DNA of 64,000 nt from Chloroflexi bacterium GWB2_49_20 (lineage in GTDB: Bacteria; Chloroflexota; Anaerolineae; Anaerolineales; Villigracilaceae), in NCBI GenBank assembly GCA_001796335.1, contig MGMF01000026.1, positions 1 through 64,000 on the forward strand. The letters run 5' to 3'. Below, piece after piece: positions 41,356-50,582 of this stretch (its first letter is position 1; each line of letters opens with the position of its first letter). The translations under genes and the position numbers were made by a program. The notes beneath the pieces are model-generated. The model saw only the letters and a program-made list of their open reading frames with translations, did no database searches and was not told the DNA's origin.

Positions 41356-42558
41356 ATGGAAAATTTGCCTGTAAGTTTGGAAACTTTGAAAACAACTGGA
41401 GATAATTTGTCAATAAGCCCTGACCAGTTTAAACGCATGCAGGCACTTGCCAATATAGATAGAGCCATTATATCGACTCTGGATATTGATGTCATCACTG
41501 ACATCGTTTTCGATCAAATTACCCAACAACTTGGAGCCGAAATCTGCGTTTTATTTCTGCAGGATCCAATCACCTCCCAATTTGTATGTAAACGAACAAA
41601 GGGATTATCTGGATTAAATGGAAATATGGGTATGACTTTTAACCCCCCATTTGTTTTTGCCCAGAAAGCAATTACCTCAGGCGGTATGTTGTTCATAGAT
41701 GATTTGAGTTTGGCACGTTCAGAAAAAGAAATCGATCTTCCATTTCCTTATAAATATATCCATTTTTATTCAGCAGTTCCTTTGGTAAATTCAAGTAAAA
41801 CCATCGGAGTTTTGGAGGTATGTTCTACGAAATCCATTCTTCCTGATTGGGAATGGAAAAATTTCCTTGGTATGATTGCCAGACAGGCGACCATTGCAAT
41901 TGAGCACCTGAGTTTAATTGAGAATATCCAACACTTGAATAAAGAACTTGTATATGCCTATGAAAGTACCCTAATGGGTTGGGCAAAGGCTTTGGAGTAT
42001 AAAGATCGGGAAACCAAAGGCCATAGTGAAAGGGTTACAGAGATGGCCATCCGGTTGGGGAAAACCATGAATCTGAATGAAGATGAATTGTTACAATTAC
42101 GAAGAGGAGCGATCCTGCACGATATTGGAAAAATGTGTATCCCTGAAAAAATCCTTTTTAAGACAGAGCCACTGACGGAAGAAGAATGGGAGATCATGAA
42201 ACAACATCCCGTTTTTGCACAAGAATTTTTGGCGGATATCCAATTTATTCAGCCAGCTTTAAATATTCCATTATTTCACCATGAAAGATGGGATGGGTCG
42301 GGATATCCTTATGGATTAAAAGGTAAACAGATCCCTCTGGCTGTGCGAATATTCATGGTAGTGGATGTATGGGATGCCCTGACAAGCTTGCGACCATACC
42401 GGGAGGCCTGGAGCAATCTGGAAGCGCGTATATATTTTGAACAAAATTCCGGCATTCAGTTCGACCCGAATGTTGTAACAAAATTTCTGGAATTGCTGGC
42501 AACTCTTGATCATGATCCATTACATGCTCATGAAATGAACAGATCTAATAGTCATTAA
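41356..42558 (+). CDS. GAF and HD-GYP cyclic-di-GMP phosphodiesterase
   Basis: This 400-residue signalling protein has an N-terminal GAF sensor domain (about residues 30-190) and a C-terminal HD-GYP domain (about 210-385): HSERVTEMAIRLGK, LHDIGKMCIPEKIL, HHERWDGSGYPYGLKG and FMVVDVWDALTS. The HD, HDIGK and GYP residues that bind the metals are present, so it should hydrolyse cyclic di-GMP in the cytoplasm. The ligand of the GAF domain is unknown. It is preceded by 190 bases with no gene and followed by a terminator. Confidence 0.92.
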   Translation: MENLPVSLETLKTTGDNLSISPDQFKRMQALANIDRAIISTLDIDVITDIVFDQITQQLGAEICVLFLQDPITSQFVCKRTKGLSGLNGNMGMTFNPPFVFAQKAITSGGMLFIDDLSLARSEKEIDLPFPYKYIHFYSAVPLVNSSKTIGVLEVCSTKSILPDWEWKNFLGMIARQATIAIEHLSLIENIQHLNKELVYAYESTLMGWAKALEYKDRETKGHSERVTEMAIRLGKTMNLNEDELLQLRRGAILHDIGKMCIPEKILFKTEPLTEEEWEIMKQHPVFAQEFLADIQFIQPALNIPLFHHERWDGSGYPYGLKGKQIPLAVRIFMVVDVWDALTSLRPYREAWSNLEARIYFEQNSGIQFDPNVVTKFLELLATLDHDPLHAHEMNRSNSH

Positions 42559-42636
42559 ATAATATTCCGGTGGTGTGTGGTGAGTTGAACGATTCCTAAC
42601 CTTCATTGTTGTCACAGGGAATCCACCTGAAAAAGA

Positions 42637-42666
42637 GCTCTGATCATGATCAGGGTTCTTTTTTGT
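42637..42666 (+). terminator. Intrinsic terminator after the HD-GYP gene
   Basis: The self-complementary CTCTGATC (42638-42645) and GATCAGGG (42648-42655, one G-T or mismatch pair) form a short stem around an AT loop, with the surrounding GA/TC extending it. TTCTTTTTTG follows. It separates the HD-GYP gene from the methyltransferase region. Confidence 0.65.
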
Positions 42667-42825
42667 TGTGCGCCCGAATTTAAACAACTTGCTATAGGAG
42701 ATAATCTTATGGCTATCCTATTTATTCTCCATTCAGGTGAGTTTGAACCAGGGAAGAGCGTTGGTTTGAAAATGCGATTCTAGGAATATCTTCCTGGATT
42801 TGTACAAATCCCTTTTCACAAATTT

Positions 42826-42845
42826 ATATATTATGTATAATATAT
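42826..42845. promoter_or_regulatory. Palindromic operator candidate overlapping the gntR start
   Basis: ATATATTAT (42826-42834) and ATAATATAT (42837-42845) are perfect inverted repeats separated by GT. The element contains a TATAAT box (42836-42841) and covers the first gntR start codon (42844). GntR/FCD regulators bind short palindromes of this size, so this is a strong candidate for autoregulation. A low-complexity AT palindrome by chance cannot be excluded. Confidence 0.5.
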
Positions 42846-43575
42846 GTTAATTATGATCAGTGAAACCAATCTTGATTTTGAACAGGTTCAGAGGAAACCA
42901 TTGAAGGAAGAGATCTTTGAAATCCTTCATAAACGCATCATAGCGGGTAAATATGCACCGGGAGATTGGTTGCGGCAGGAGGAAATATCGTCACAATTGG
43001 GTGTCAGTCAGACGCCTGTTCGTGAAGCCCTGGATCTGCTAGTGTCGACTGGTCTGGCGGAACGTGAACCTTTCAGAGGCGTGCGGGTGATGCAATTATC
43101 TGCGGATGAGATAGCAGAATCATATGGGATGCGTTTATTCCTGGAGTGTTCTGCGGCAGCAACCGCGGCAACCAGGATAACAGATGAAGATGTGAAAAAA
43201 CTTATAAGAATTATCGATCAAACAAAAAATTTAATGACTCTTAATGATATGTCCACACAAAGGCATTTAAATCGCGAATTTCATTTGGCTGTTGTGGACG
43301 CCAGCGGTAATTCCTTATTGACCAAGTTATATGGCATAGTGATCAATTCATTTCCGGATTGGATGTTGTATGAATATATGTTCCGCCATCCGGAATTATT
43401 GGAAGAAAGCCTGGTTCAGGAATATCATGAACACATGGCCATAGTGGAGGCCCTGGCGGATCATGATAAAGCACGCTCAGCTAAAGTCACACTCATACAC
43501 ATCCAGAACCTGGGAAAGGAATTAGTGAGTTACCTTGGTATCCCGGCAGAGTTGTTGAAAGCAAAGAGAATATAG
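42844..43575 (+). CDS. GntR-family transcriptional regulator with FCD domain
   Basis: A 243-residue FadR-subfamily regulator. The winged helix lies at residues 15-90 (KPLKEEIFEILHKRIIAG, then SSQLGVSQTPVREALDLLVSTGL). The FCD ligand domain follows at about 95-230 with the metal-binding pattern of Asp/His (HLNREFHLAVVDASGN and EYHEHMAIVEA). Ligands are usually small carboxylates or amino-acid derivatives. It is the first gene of the methyltransferase cluster, 58 bases before the corrinoid protein gene. Two ATG codons, 42844 and 42853, could start it. The first lies inside a palindrome with a TATAAT box, so the second, or a leaderless mRNA, is plausible. Confidence 0.88.
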   Translation: MLIMISETNLDFEQVQRKPLKEEIFEILHKRIIAGKYAPGDWLRQEEISSQLGVSQTPVREALDLLVSTGLAEREPFRGVRVMQLSADEIAESYGMRLFLECSAAATAATRITDEDVKKLIRIIDQTKNLMTLNDMSTQRHLNREFHLAVVDASGNSLLTKLYGIVINSFPDWMLYEYMFRHPELLEESLVQEYHEHMAIVEALADHDKARSAKVTLIHIQNLGKELVSYLGIPAELLKAKRI

Positions 43576-43633
43576 ATCTCAATGAAATAAATGGTGTTTT
43601 AGGTTTTTATATCAATTTAGCATAGGAGAAAAA

Positions 43634-44281
43634 ATGTCAGCAGAACTTTTTAAAAAAATGGCTCAAAGCATTATTGATGGGGACTCTGATGTATCAGTGG
43701 AGCTTGCCAATCAAGCCGTTGCCGCGAACATCGATCCAATCCAGGCGATTACCGAAGGCTTCGTTGTGGGTGTCAATACGGTGGGTGAAGCATTTGCAAA
43801 TGGCGACGCCTTCCTGCCGGAGTTGGTAATGGCTGGTGAGGCCATGAAGGCCGCGGTCACCGCATTGGAGCCCGAGATGGCAAAACGTGGCACCCAACGA
43901 AAGATGCTTGGCAAGGTCGTGTTGGCAACCGTGGAAGGTGATATCCACGAAATTGGGAAATCACTGGTGGGAACCATGTTGTCAGCCTCTGGATTCCAGG
44001 TCTTTGATATGGGTGTGGATGTAGCTACAACCAAGATCATTGCCAAGGTTAAAGAAGTGGACGCTGATATCGTTGCAATGAGCGCCCTCTTAACTACAAC
44101 CATGGTAAAGCAAAAGGAAGTGATTGATGTGCTCGACAAAGAAGGTCTGCGCCGTAAAGTTAAAGTCATGGTTGGGGGAGCCCCGGTCACCCGGGATTGG
44201 GTTCAAAGAATTGAAGCAGATGGGTATTCTGAAGATGCAATTGGGGCAGTTAATGTTGCCAAGCAATTGATGGGTATTTAA
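43634..44281 (+). CDS. Methyltransferase corrinoid protein (MttC/MtbC family)
   Basis: The 215-residue protein carries the cobalamin for methyl transfer. Residues 1-85 form the helical cap (FKKMAQSIIDGDSDVSVELA, ANGDAFLPELVMAGEAMKAA). Residues 92-215 are the Rossmann B12-binding domain with DIHEIG, in which His105 is the lower cobalt ligand, the SALLTTTM segment near 150, and VMVGGAPVT near 178. Cobalt shuttles between methyl-Co(III) and Co(I). It is the only such protein in the cluster, so all four methyltransferases probably share it. Its start ATG follows AGGAGAAAAA, and the first MttB gene follows after 18 bases. Confidence 0.95.
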   Translation: MSAELFKKMAQSIIDGDSDVSVELANQAVAANIDPIQAITEGFVVGVNTVGEAFANGDAFLPELVMAGEAMKAAVTALEPEMAKRGTQRKMLGKVVLATVEGDIHEIGKSLVGTMLSASGFQVFDMGVDVATTKIIAKVKEVDADIVAMSALLTTTMVKQKEVIDVLDKEGLRRKVKVMVGGAPVTRDWVQRIEADGYSEDAIGAVNVAKQLMGI

Positions 44282-44299
44282 CTACTTAAGAGGCAACCT

Positions 44300-45748
44300 G
44301 TGTCCAAAAATATTAAATCCATAACAAACCCCAAGGTTCATCTGGATGTTCTGACCCCCGCAGAGGTACAGAAAATACATGATGCGACCCTGAATATTAT
44401 AGAAAATGTTGGTGTAAGATTTCCTTCAATCCGGTCTTTGGATATATGGGAAGCTAACGGGGCAACCGTTGACCGTGAGAGCATGATCGTTAAAGCAAAA
44501 CCCCATTTGATCGAAGCTGCCCTGAAAAAAGCACCACCCAAATATAATTTATGCGCACGAGATCCTCAGCAGGACCTTCCCCTGGATGGTAATCATGTTT
44601 TTGTAGGGACGGATGGCTGCGGTGTCGAAATTATTGACATCCATACCGGTGAGAGGCGCACGTCATGCTTACAAGATGTTGGCGAAGTTGCACGCGTTGC
44701 TGATGCCATGGAAGAAGTTGGATTCCATTGGGTGGCGTTATCTGCCCAGGATACACCCGTGGAAACACGCGGGTTGCATGAGATCAAAGCCATCTGGGAA
44801 AATTCCACCAAGCATCTTCAAACAGAGAGTATTTATAACGAGCATGAGGCACGTGTGGCAATTGAGATGGCGGCCCTGATCGCTGGTGGAAAAGAGGCAT
44901 TACGCAAGCGCCCAGTGCTTTCTCTCATGCAATGTACTGCCCCACCTCTTGGTCATGATGGGGGCAGCCTGGATGCTGCCCTGTTGGCGGCAGAGGCCGG
45001 GATCCCGACCGGTTTTATGACCATGTCCGCAGCTCTGACCACCGGGCCTGCCACCATGGCGGGTGTTTTAGCAGTAGGTAATGCTGAGGTGATCTCTGCC
45101 ACTGCTTTGCTGCAGCTGGCTTTCCCAGGGACTCCTGTATTCTATGCAGCGGCACAGACAGCATCCGATTTACGAAACGGTGCCTATACGGGAGGCGGTC
45201 CGGAAGACTTCCTGTTTGGTGCAGCCACCAATGTGTTGGCCGATTTTTATGATATTCCGTTATCCATGGGTTCCTTTGCCACCGGGGCTAAAGAACCAAA
45301 CTGGCAGGCAGGAATTGAGAACAGCCTGTCGACTTTCATGGCATGTGTGTCCATGTCTGATATGCTGCTGGGACTGGGCTTTTTACATGGCAGCCGGATT
45401 TGGTCTTATGCACAGATGATGATGGATGCCGAGATCTTTTCCATTGTTCATAAAACCATGCAGGGAATTGTGGTGGACGATGAAACCCTGGCTTTGGATA
45501 CGATCGCAGCAGTTGGCCCAGGTGGAAACTTTCTTTCACAAAAACATACTTTGAAACATATGCGCGATGTATTCTTGCCGCAATTCATGGATCGCAGACC
45601 CTACAATGTCTGGGAAGAGAAGAAGGATGATGCCCGAGATTGGGCGCTTGCCAAGGCTCGAAATATTCTGGCCACGCACCAACCAGATCCATTGGATGCA
45701 AAACTATCCGCGGAACTGGCAAAAATGATCGTCGCAGAGGAAAAGTGA
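44300..45748 (+). CDS. Non-pyrrolysine MttB-superfamily methyltransferase, paralogue 1
   Basis: A 482-residue member of the trimethylamine methyltransferase (MttB, COG5598) family. It shows TPAEVQKIHDATLNIIENVG near the start, GATVDRESMIVKAKPHLIEA, and the barrel segments MSAALTTGPATMAGVLAVGNAE and GPGGNFLSQKHTLKHMRDVF near the C-terminus. No TAG codon occurs in frame and the gene ends in TGA, so pyrrolysine is not used. Related non-Pyl enzymes demethylate glycine betaine, proline betaine, carnitine or gamma-butyrobetaine. The start is GTG 44300 after AAGAGG. It lies 18 bases after the corrinoid protein and eight bases before paralogue 2. The substrate is not deducible. Confidence 0.92.
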   Translation: MSKNIKSITNPKVHLDVLTPAEVQKIHDATLNIIENVGVRFPSIRSLDIWEANGATVDRESMIVKAKPHLIEAALKKAPPKYNLCARDPQQDLPLDGNHVFVGTDGCGVEIIDIHTGERRTSCLQDVGEVARVADAMEEVGFHWVALSAQDTPVETRGLHEIKAIWENSTKHLQTESIYNEHEARVAIEMAALIAGGKEALRKRPVLSLMQCTAPPLGHDGGSLDAALLAAEAGIPTGFMTMSAALTTGPATMAGVLAVGNAEVISATALLQLAFPGTPVFYAAAQTASDLRNGAYTGGGPEDFLFGAATNVLADFYDIPLSMGSFATGAKEPNWQAGIENSLSTFMACVSMSDMLLGLGFLHGSRIWSYAQMMMDAEIFSIVHKTMQGIVVDDETLALDTIAAVGPGGNFLSQKHTLKHMRDVFLPQFMDRRPYNVWEEKKDDARDWALAKARNILATHQPDPLDAKLSAELAKMIVAEEK

Positions 45749-45755
45749 GCCGAAT

Positions 45756-47210
45756 ATGCAACCCAAACTAGAATTGCTCTCCCAGGTTCTGATCGACCGT
45801 GTCCTCGACGAAGCCTTTCAGCTTATGCTTAAACCCGGCATCAAAGTGCAATCGGGTGAAGCTCGAACCCTGCTCGCCGAAGCTGGCGCGCTGGTGGATG
45901 CGAACAGTGATGTGGTCAGGATCCCTGAAATGGTTGTGCGCAAAGCCCTTGAAACAACTCCGCATACGTTCAACCTTTATGACCGGAATGGAAATCCCAC
46001 TGTATTTTACGGGGGGGATGCCGTACATTTTGACCCAGGTTCGTCAGGAGTCCATGTCCTGGATCCGGATACTCTGGAACACAAGCCATCTTATGCCGCT
46101 GACCTGATGAGGCTCGTTAAAGTAACCGAAATGCTGCCGCAATATGATGCTCAATCCACGGCGGTTGTTTGTAATGAAATTCCCAAGGCGGTGGGAGATC
46201 TTTACCGGCTTTATGTAGTGCTCCTATTCTCGTCCAAACCCATCATAACGGGGTCGTTCTCGATCCAAACATTACAATCCATGATCGATATGCTAGGGAT
46301 TTTTGCCGGCAGCAGCTCAGCCCTGGCAGAAAAACCCCAGGCAGTTTTTGATGTTTGCCCTTCGCCTCCATTGATCTGGAGCGAGTTTGGTTCTCAAAAC
46401 CTGATCGATTTAGCCCGGGCAGGTGTCCCGGCTCAGATGGTGTCCATGCCCCTGGCTGGTGCAGCGGCTCCCGTTACCCTGCTCGGATCGGTGACCCAGC
46501 ATGCAGCAGAATGCTTAAGTGGAATCACCATTCATCAGCTTGCCAAGGCAGGCTCACCTATTGTTTGGGGTGGAGCACCGGCGATCTTTGATATGCGCAA
46601 AGGCACGACCCCGATGGGTGCAATTGAAACTGCCATGATTGATGCATCCTATGCACAGGTAGGCAAATCTTTGGGATTGCCAACCCATACTTATTTATGT
46701 GCCAGTGACAGCAAGCTTGTTGATGCCCAGGCTGGAATGGAAAGCGGAATTTCCGCTGTTATTGGAGCCCTGGCAGGCATTAACATGATCTCAGGCGCAG
46801 GCATGCTCGATTTTCTGGCATGCCAGAGTGCTGAAAAACTGGTGGTGGACGCAGAGGGGATCGGCATGGCAAAGCGATTGCTAGCGGGTATGCAGGTTCA
46901 AACAGAAAATCTGGCAACAGCCTTGTTTGAAGGAATTAACTTTAAAGGTGATTTTTTGAAACAAAAGATCACACGTGAACTATTCGCTAAGGAACAATAT
47001 TTACCTTCAGCGGTTATCGATCGGGATTCTATCCGTGGATGGCAGGCGGGAGGCTCAAAAGATACCTTTGCCCGGGCAAAAGATCGTACGACTCAGCTTT
47101 TGAAGGAATATCAACAACCAGCCATGGCTGAAGATCAGAAAAAAGAACTGCAAACAATGGTCACAAAACTTGCCAGGGATGCTGGCATGGACCGTCTCCC
47201 GGACCTCTAA
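45756..47210 (+). CDS. Non-pyrrolysine MttB-superfamily methyltransferase, paralogue 2
   Basis: A 484-residue MttB-superfamily protein, clearly distinct from its neighbours. Its start LIDRVLDEAFQLMLKPGIKV departs from the usual HxATLxILxxVG consensus, so the N-terminal region has diverged most. It keeps the GSSGVHVLDPDT region, MPLAGAAAPVTLLGSVTQHAAE and AGINMISGAGMLDF. The C-terminal IDRDSIRGWQAGGSKDTFAR replaces the GGNFLSQKHT stretch of the others. The frame has no TAG and ends in TAA. It follows paralogue 1 by eight bases and precedes a terminator. It probably handles a different amine, or a subunit role is possible. Confidence 0.88.
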   Translation: MQPKLELLSQVLIDRVLDEAFQLMLKPGIKVQSGEARTLLAEAGALVDANSDVVRIPEMVVRKALETTPHTFNLYDRNGNPTVFYGGDAVHFDPGSSGVHVLDPDTLEHKPSYAADLMRLVKVTEMLPQYDAQSTAVVCNEIPKAVGDLYRLYVVLLFSSKPIITGSFSIQTLQSMIDMLGIFAGSSSALAEKPQAVFDVCPSPPLIWSEFGSQNLIDLARAGVPAQMVSMPLAGAAAPVTLLGSVTQHAAECLSGITIHQLAKAGSPIVWGGAPAIFDMRKGTTPMGAIETAMIDASYAQVGKSLGLPTHTYLCASDSKLVDAQAGMESGISAVIGALAGINMISGAGMLDFLACQSAEKLVVDAEGIGMAKRLLAGMQVQTENLATALFEGINFKGDFLKQKITRELFAKEQYLPSAVIDRDSIRGWQAGGSKDTFARAKDRTTQLLKEYQQPAMAEDQKKELQTMVTKLARDAGMDRLPDL

Positions 47211-47254
47211 TATGAAATGATTGACAGACTGATCTTTGATCCAATTTAGAACAC

Positions 47255-47311
47255 AAAAGGTGCTGTCCAGGAAAATTCAATTTCTTCTTATTTTTTGGGC
47301 AGCCCCTTTTT
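47255..47311 (+). terminator. Terminator between MttB paralogue 2 and the S9 peptidase
   Basis: AAAAGGTGCTGTCCA (47255-47269) pairs with TGGGCAGCCCCTTTT (47296-47310) with one mismatch and one wobble across a 26-base AT-rich loop. The 3' arm ends in a T-run (47307-47311). Confidence 0.7.
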
Positions 47312-47327
47312 ATCAGAATAAAGAATT

Positions 47328-49127
47328 ATGAAAATTCTCGAACAATTATTCCGAACGCCTTATGTGAATGCAGAGAGTGGCTTCGATATATCACCCGATG
47401 GTAAAAAAATTGCTTTTTCCTGGAATATTACTGGAAGGTGGGAGATTTATGAAGCACCCATAGATGGATCAGGCAAACCGGATTGTATAACCAATGGATC
47501 CGGAGGAAAATTTTCGCCAAGATATTCTCCTGATGGTCGTTGGTTGGCTTATGCACTGGACTTCAATGGCAGTGAAAGCTACCATATATGTTTAGTTGAC
47601 CTGGTTAATCACGAACAAAGGGACATAACCTCTAATATTCCTTATCCACTCCAGCCACACTTTGACTGGTCACCGGATGGAAATGAAATTGCCTATCTCA
47701 GCATAGAACCAGGCTGTTATGGTGTGTATGCCCTTCCCACGAAGGAAGGCGTTGCCCGGCAGTTGTGTGTTTTCGACCAACCCTTAAGAGACCTGCGCTG
47801 GTCTCCGGGAGGAGCTCTCCTTGCAGTTGAGGAGGAAACAGGAGGGTCAGATTCTTTCATCAGTCTGGTTTCTTTGGAAAGTGGAAAGCATAACAGAATA
47901 ACACTGGGTGGGAAACCAATAAATTCAAAAAATCTCTCCTGGTCTCCGGATGGTTCAGAGCTAGCCTTCAGCAGTGATCTGTCCGGGTTTCATGATATTG
48001 GAATGTTTATAATACAGACCGGGGATGTCCATTGGTTGACTAATGGAAAAGCTGAGCATATCAAACCAACGTGGTCACCAACTGTAAATCAAATTGCTTA
48101 TATCTATTCCGTGGGTAGTATTGCCAAACTGGAGCTTCTGACCCTGGGGGAAAACCCGGCAAGTTACTCGATGGAAGATGGCGTTTTTTATTTACCCAAA
48201 TATACACCGGATGGAAATAATATTGCAGTTGTATTTGAAAATCCTTGCCACCCACCTGACTTGTGGCTCTTCTCCTTGCTGGATGGGAAATTTTCCCAAC
48301 TGACTGATTCGATGCCTGAGACATTGAGAGGTTTTAAATTCGTGATGCCTGAAGAGATAACCTATCCTGGATTGGATGGGGAAAAAGTTCCCGCTTTATT
48401 GTATCGTCCACATAAGAATATTAAGGATATGGAAAAAAACAGACCAGCGGTTGTGAACATTCATGGAGGGCCGGATTGGTTATACCAAATGATCTGGAAC
48501 CCATTTATGTCTTACCTGGCAAGTAACGGATGGGCGGTTCTTGCGCCTAATTATCGTGGATCAACCGGTTATGGGCGTGATTGGCAAGTAGCCAGCCGCT
48601 ACAAGATGGGGCAGGTGGATGCGGAAGATATTATTGCCGGTGCAGAATATCTGATCCGGGAAAAATTAACCCATCCAGCTCGAATAATTGTCACGGGGCG
48701 CAGTCATGGAGGCTACCTGACAATGATGTGTATGATCCAGCGCCCTGATTTGTGGGCTGGTGGATCGGCTGTGGTTCCGTTTCTTGATTTATTCAGCTCA
48801 CATGAGGAAGCAAGGCAGGACTTGCAGCATTGGAATATTGAAAATTTTGGAGATCCGGTTAAAAATTATGATCGCTGGGTGGAGGGCTCACCTTATTTCT
48901 TTCTTGATCGCATACAAGCCCCTGTACAATTTATTTGTGGTGTCAATGATATTCGTTGTCCGGCCAGTAACGCAATCGCCGCACACCAAAAATTAAAAGA
49001 GCTTGGCTTTCAAAGTGAATTGATCGTTTTCCCGGATGAGGGACACGAGTTTTTGAAAATCGAAAATATAGTTGAGTCTTACAAAAGCCAGAAAAGATTT
49101 TTTAACCGGGTGTTGAATGAATCTTGA
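47328..49127 (+). CDS. Prolyl oligopeptidase-family (S9) serine peptidase
   Basis: The 599-residue protein has an N-terminal WD40/PD40-type beta-propeller (repeats such as ISPDGKKIAF, YSPDGRWLAY, WSPDGNEIAY and WSPDGSELAF, residues 15-330). The alpha/beta-hydrolase domain follows with VNIHGGPDW, TGRSHGGYLTMM (Ser459), GVNDIRCPA (Asp541) and DEGHEF (His573). The propeller limits access to short peptides. There is no signal peptide, so it acts in the cytoplasm after uptake. The adjacent Dpp/Opp-type importer and M20 amidohydrolase suggest that short peptides, perhaps acylaminoacyl compounds, are degraded here. It lies 33 bases before MttB paralogue 3. Confidence 0.93.
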   Translation: MKILEQLFRTPYVNAESGFDISPDGKKIAFSWNITGRWEIYEAPIDGSGKPDCITNGSGGKFSPRYSPDGRWLAYALDFNGSESYHICLVDLVNHEQRDITSNIPYPLQPHFDWSPDGNEIAYLSIEPGCYGVYALPTKEGVARQLCVFDQPLRDLRWSPGGALLAVEEETGGSDSFISLVSLESGKHNRITLGGKPINSKNLSWSPDGSELAFSSDLSGFHDIGMFIIQTGDVHWLTNGKAEHIKPTWSPTVNQIAYIYSVGSIAKLELLTLGENPASYSMEDGVFYLPKYTPDGNNIAVVFENPCHPPDLWLFSLLDGKFSQLTDSMPETLRGFKFVMPEEITYPGLDGEKVPALLYRPHKNIKDMEKNRPAVVNIHGGPDWLYQMIWNPFMSYLASNGWAVLAPNYRGSTGYGRDWQVASRYKMGQVDAEDIIAGAEYLIREKLTHPARIIVTGRSHGGYLTMMCMIQRPDLWAGGSAVVPFLDLFSSHEEARQDLQHWNIENFGDPVKNYDRWVEGSPYFFLDRIQAPVQFICGVNDIRCPASNAIAAHQKLKELGFQSELIVFPDEGHEFLKIENIVESYKSQKRFFNRVLNES

Positions 49128-49160
49128 CATCAATCCTGATGGAAAACGCATGGAGGCTTT

Positions 49161-50576
49161 ATGTTCAATTTAAATTTTTTAGCGAAAGATGAAGTGGAAG
49201 CGATCCATCAGGCAACCTTGCGAATTTTAAGTGAGGTTGGCATCGTGCTAACCTATCCTCCAGCCCTGGAAATGCTGGTGGATGCGGGAGCAAGGGTTCA
49301 GGGAAATCGCGTACTTCTTCCGGCAGAGCTGGTGGAAGCATGCCTGGCGAAATGTCCGGGTAAAATTTCAGTGCGCGGCCGGGGGGGGAAGGTGAAAACC
49401 CTGGGCGATGGAAGCCTTAATTTTCACAACCTGGGGGGTGCCCGGGACATTTTTGATTATGGGACGGCTGAACACCGTTTTGCAAAATTACAGGATGTAC
49501 GCGATGCAGCCCGCCTGTTGGATGCCCTTCCAAACTGCAATACGATCACACCTTTTTTTACACCCCAGGATGTGCCGGGGGGGTTGATGTCCCTGGCTAT
49601 GTACCGGCACGCCATTCCAAATACCACCAAACCGCTGCAGGGACCAGGTGTTCAATTTGCACCTGAAGCCCGCTATGCGTTCAAGATGGCGGAAGTGCTT
49701 GGAGATGCGCGTGAACTATTGACATTGAGTGTATCTCCGGTCAGCCCATTAACCATTCCTGACCATGAGGCGGAGGCGATCATGGAAATTGCCCGCCTTG
49801 GAATTACTTTTGGTTCACTGCCATGTCCAACCATGGGCACAACGGCTCCATTTTCCATTTCCGGTGCGATTGCACAACAAAATGCAGAAGTTCTTGCATC
49901 CGTTGTTCTGGTGCAGTCGGTAAACCCCGGTTTGCCGGTGATTTATTGCGGGCGCCTTGCCATGATGGAACCGCGCACAGGAATTTCAGTTTGGGGTGGT
50001 TTGGAGCTGGGATTGGCCTCGGCTGGCACCGTTCAGATCGGTCACCGTTATGGGTTACCGGTCAATGTTTATGGTTTTTCCACCAACGCACACACCCTGG
50101 ATGTTCAGAATGGTTTTGAACGCGCTTTGAATGCCATCATTCCGGGACTGGCTGGTGCAGATGAACTTTCAGGTATTGGAGAGATGGAAGCAGGTGTATC
50201 GGGATCGTTTGCACAGATGGTGATCGACAATGAATTTGCAGCAAATATTTTGAGGGCTCGCAAGGGATTTGGCGCTAGTGAAGATGCGCTGGCGGTTGAA
50301 GTGATCGCAAGGGTGATGGATGGTTCTCGTAATTTCCTGGGGCAAAAACATACCAGTCGGTATCTTAAAGATGGTGAAATATTATTAACAAAACTGGCCG
50401 AGCGCGGCACCTGGGAAACCTGGAATGATATGGGCCGCTTGGGTATGGCCGAACGAGCCCAGGTTGAAGCAGAAAGAATTCTGCGGGAACACCAGGTGCC
50501 TGCCTTGGAACCAGCCCAGGAAAAAGAACTGGATGTCATTATGGAAGCAGCCAAAAAAGAATTGGTAAAGGAATAA
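49161..50576 (+). CDS. Non-pyrrolysine MttB-superfamily methyltransferase, paralogue 3
   Basis: A 471-residue MttB-superfamily protein with EVEAIHQATLRILSEVGIVL at the N-terminus, LLPAELVEACLAKCPGKI, SVSPVSPLTIPDHEAEAIME, PTMGTTAPFSISGAIAQQNAE and GSRNFLGQKHTSRYLKDGE near the C-terminus. There is no in-frame TAG, and the stop is TAA. It is the third of four paralogues and lies between the S9 peptidase and the M20 amidohydrolase (seven-base gap), which points to joint use in one pathway. The start ATG has GGAGGC nine bases upstream. Substrate unknown. Confidence 0.92.
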   Translation: MFNLNFLAKDEVEAIHQATLRILSEVGIVLTYPPALEMLVDAGARVQGNRVLLPAELVEACLAKCPGKISVRGRGGKVKTLGDGSLNFHNLGGARDIFDYGTAEHRFAKLQDVRDAARLLDALPNCNTITPFFTPQDVPGGLMSLAMYRHAIPNTTKPLQGPGVQFAPEARYAFKMAEVLGDARELLTLSVSPVSPLTIPDHEAEAIMEIARLGITFGSLPCPTMGTTAPFSISGAIAQQNAEVLASVVLVQSVNPGLPVIYCGRLAMMEPRTGISVWGGLELGLASAGTVQIGHRYGLPVNVYGFSTNAHTLDVQNGFERALNAIIPGLAGADELSGIGEMEAGVSGSFAQMVIDNEFAANILRARKGFGASEDALAVEVIARVMDGSRNFLGQKHTSRYLKDGEILLTKLAERGTWETWNDMGRLGMAERAQVEAERILREHQVPALEPAQEKELDVIMEAAKKELVKE

Positions 50577-50582
50577 TAGAAA

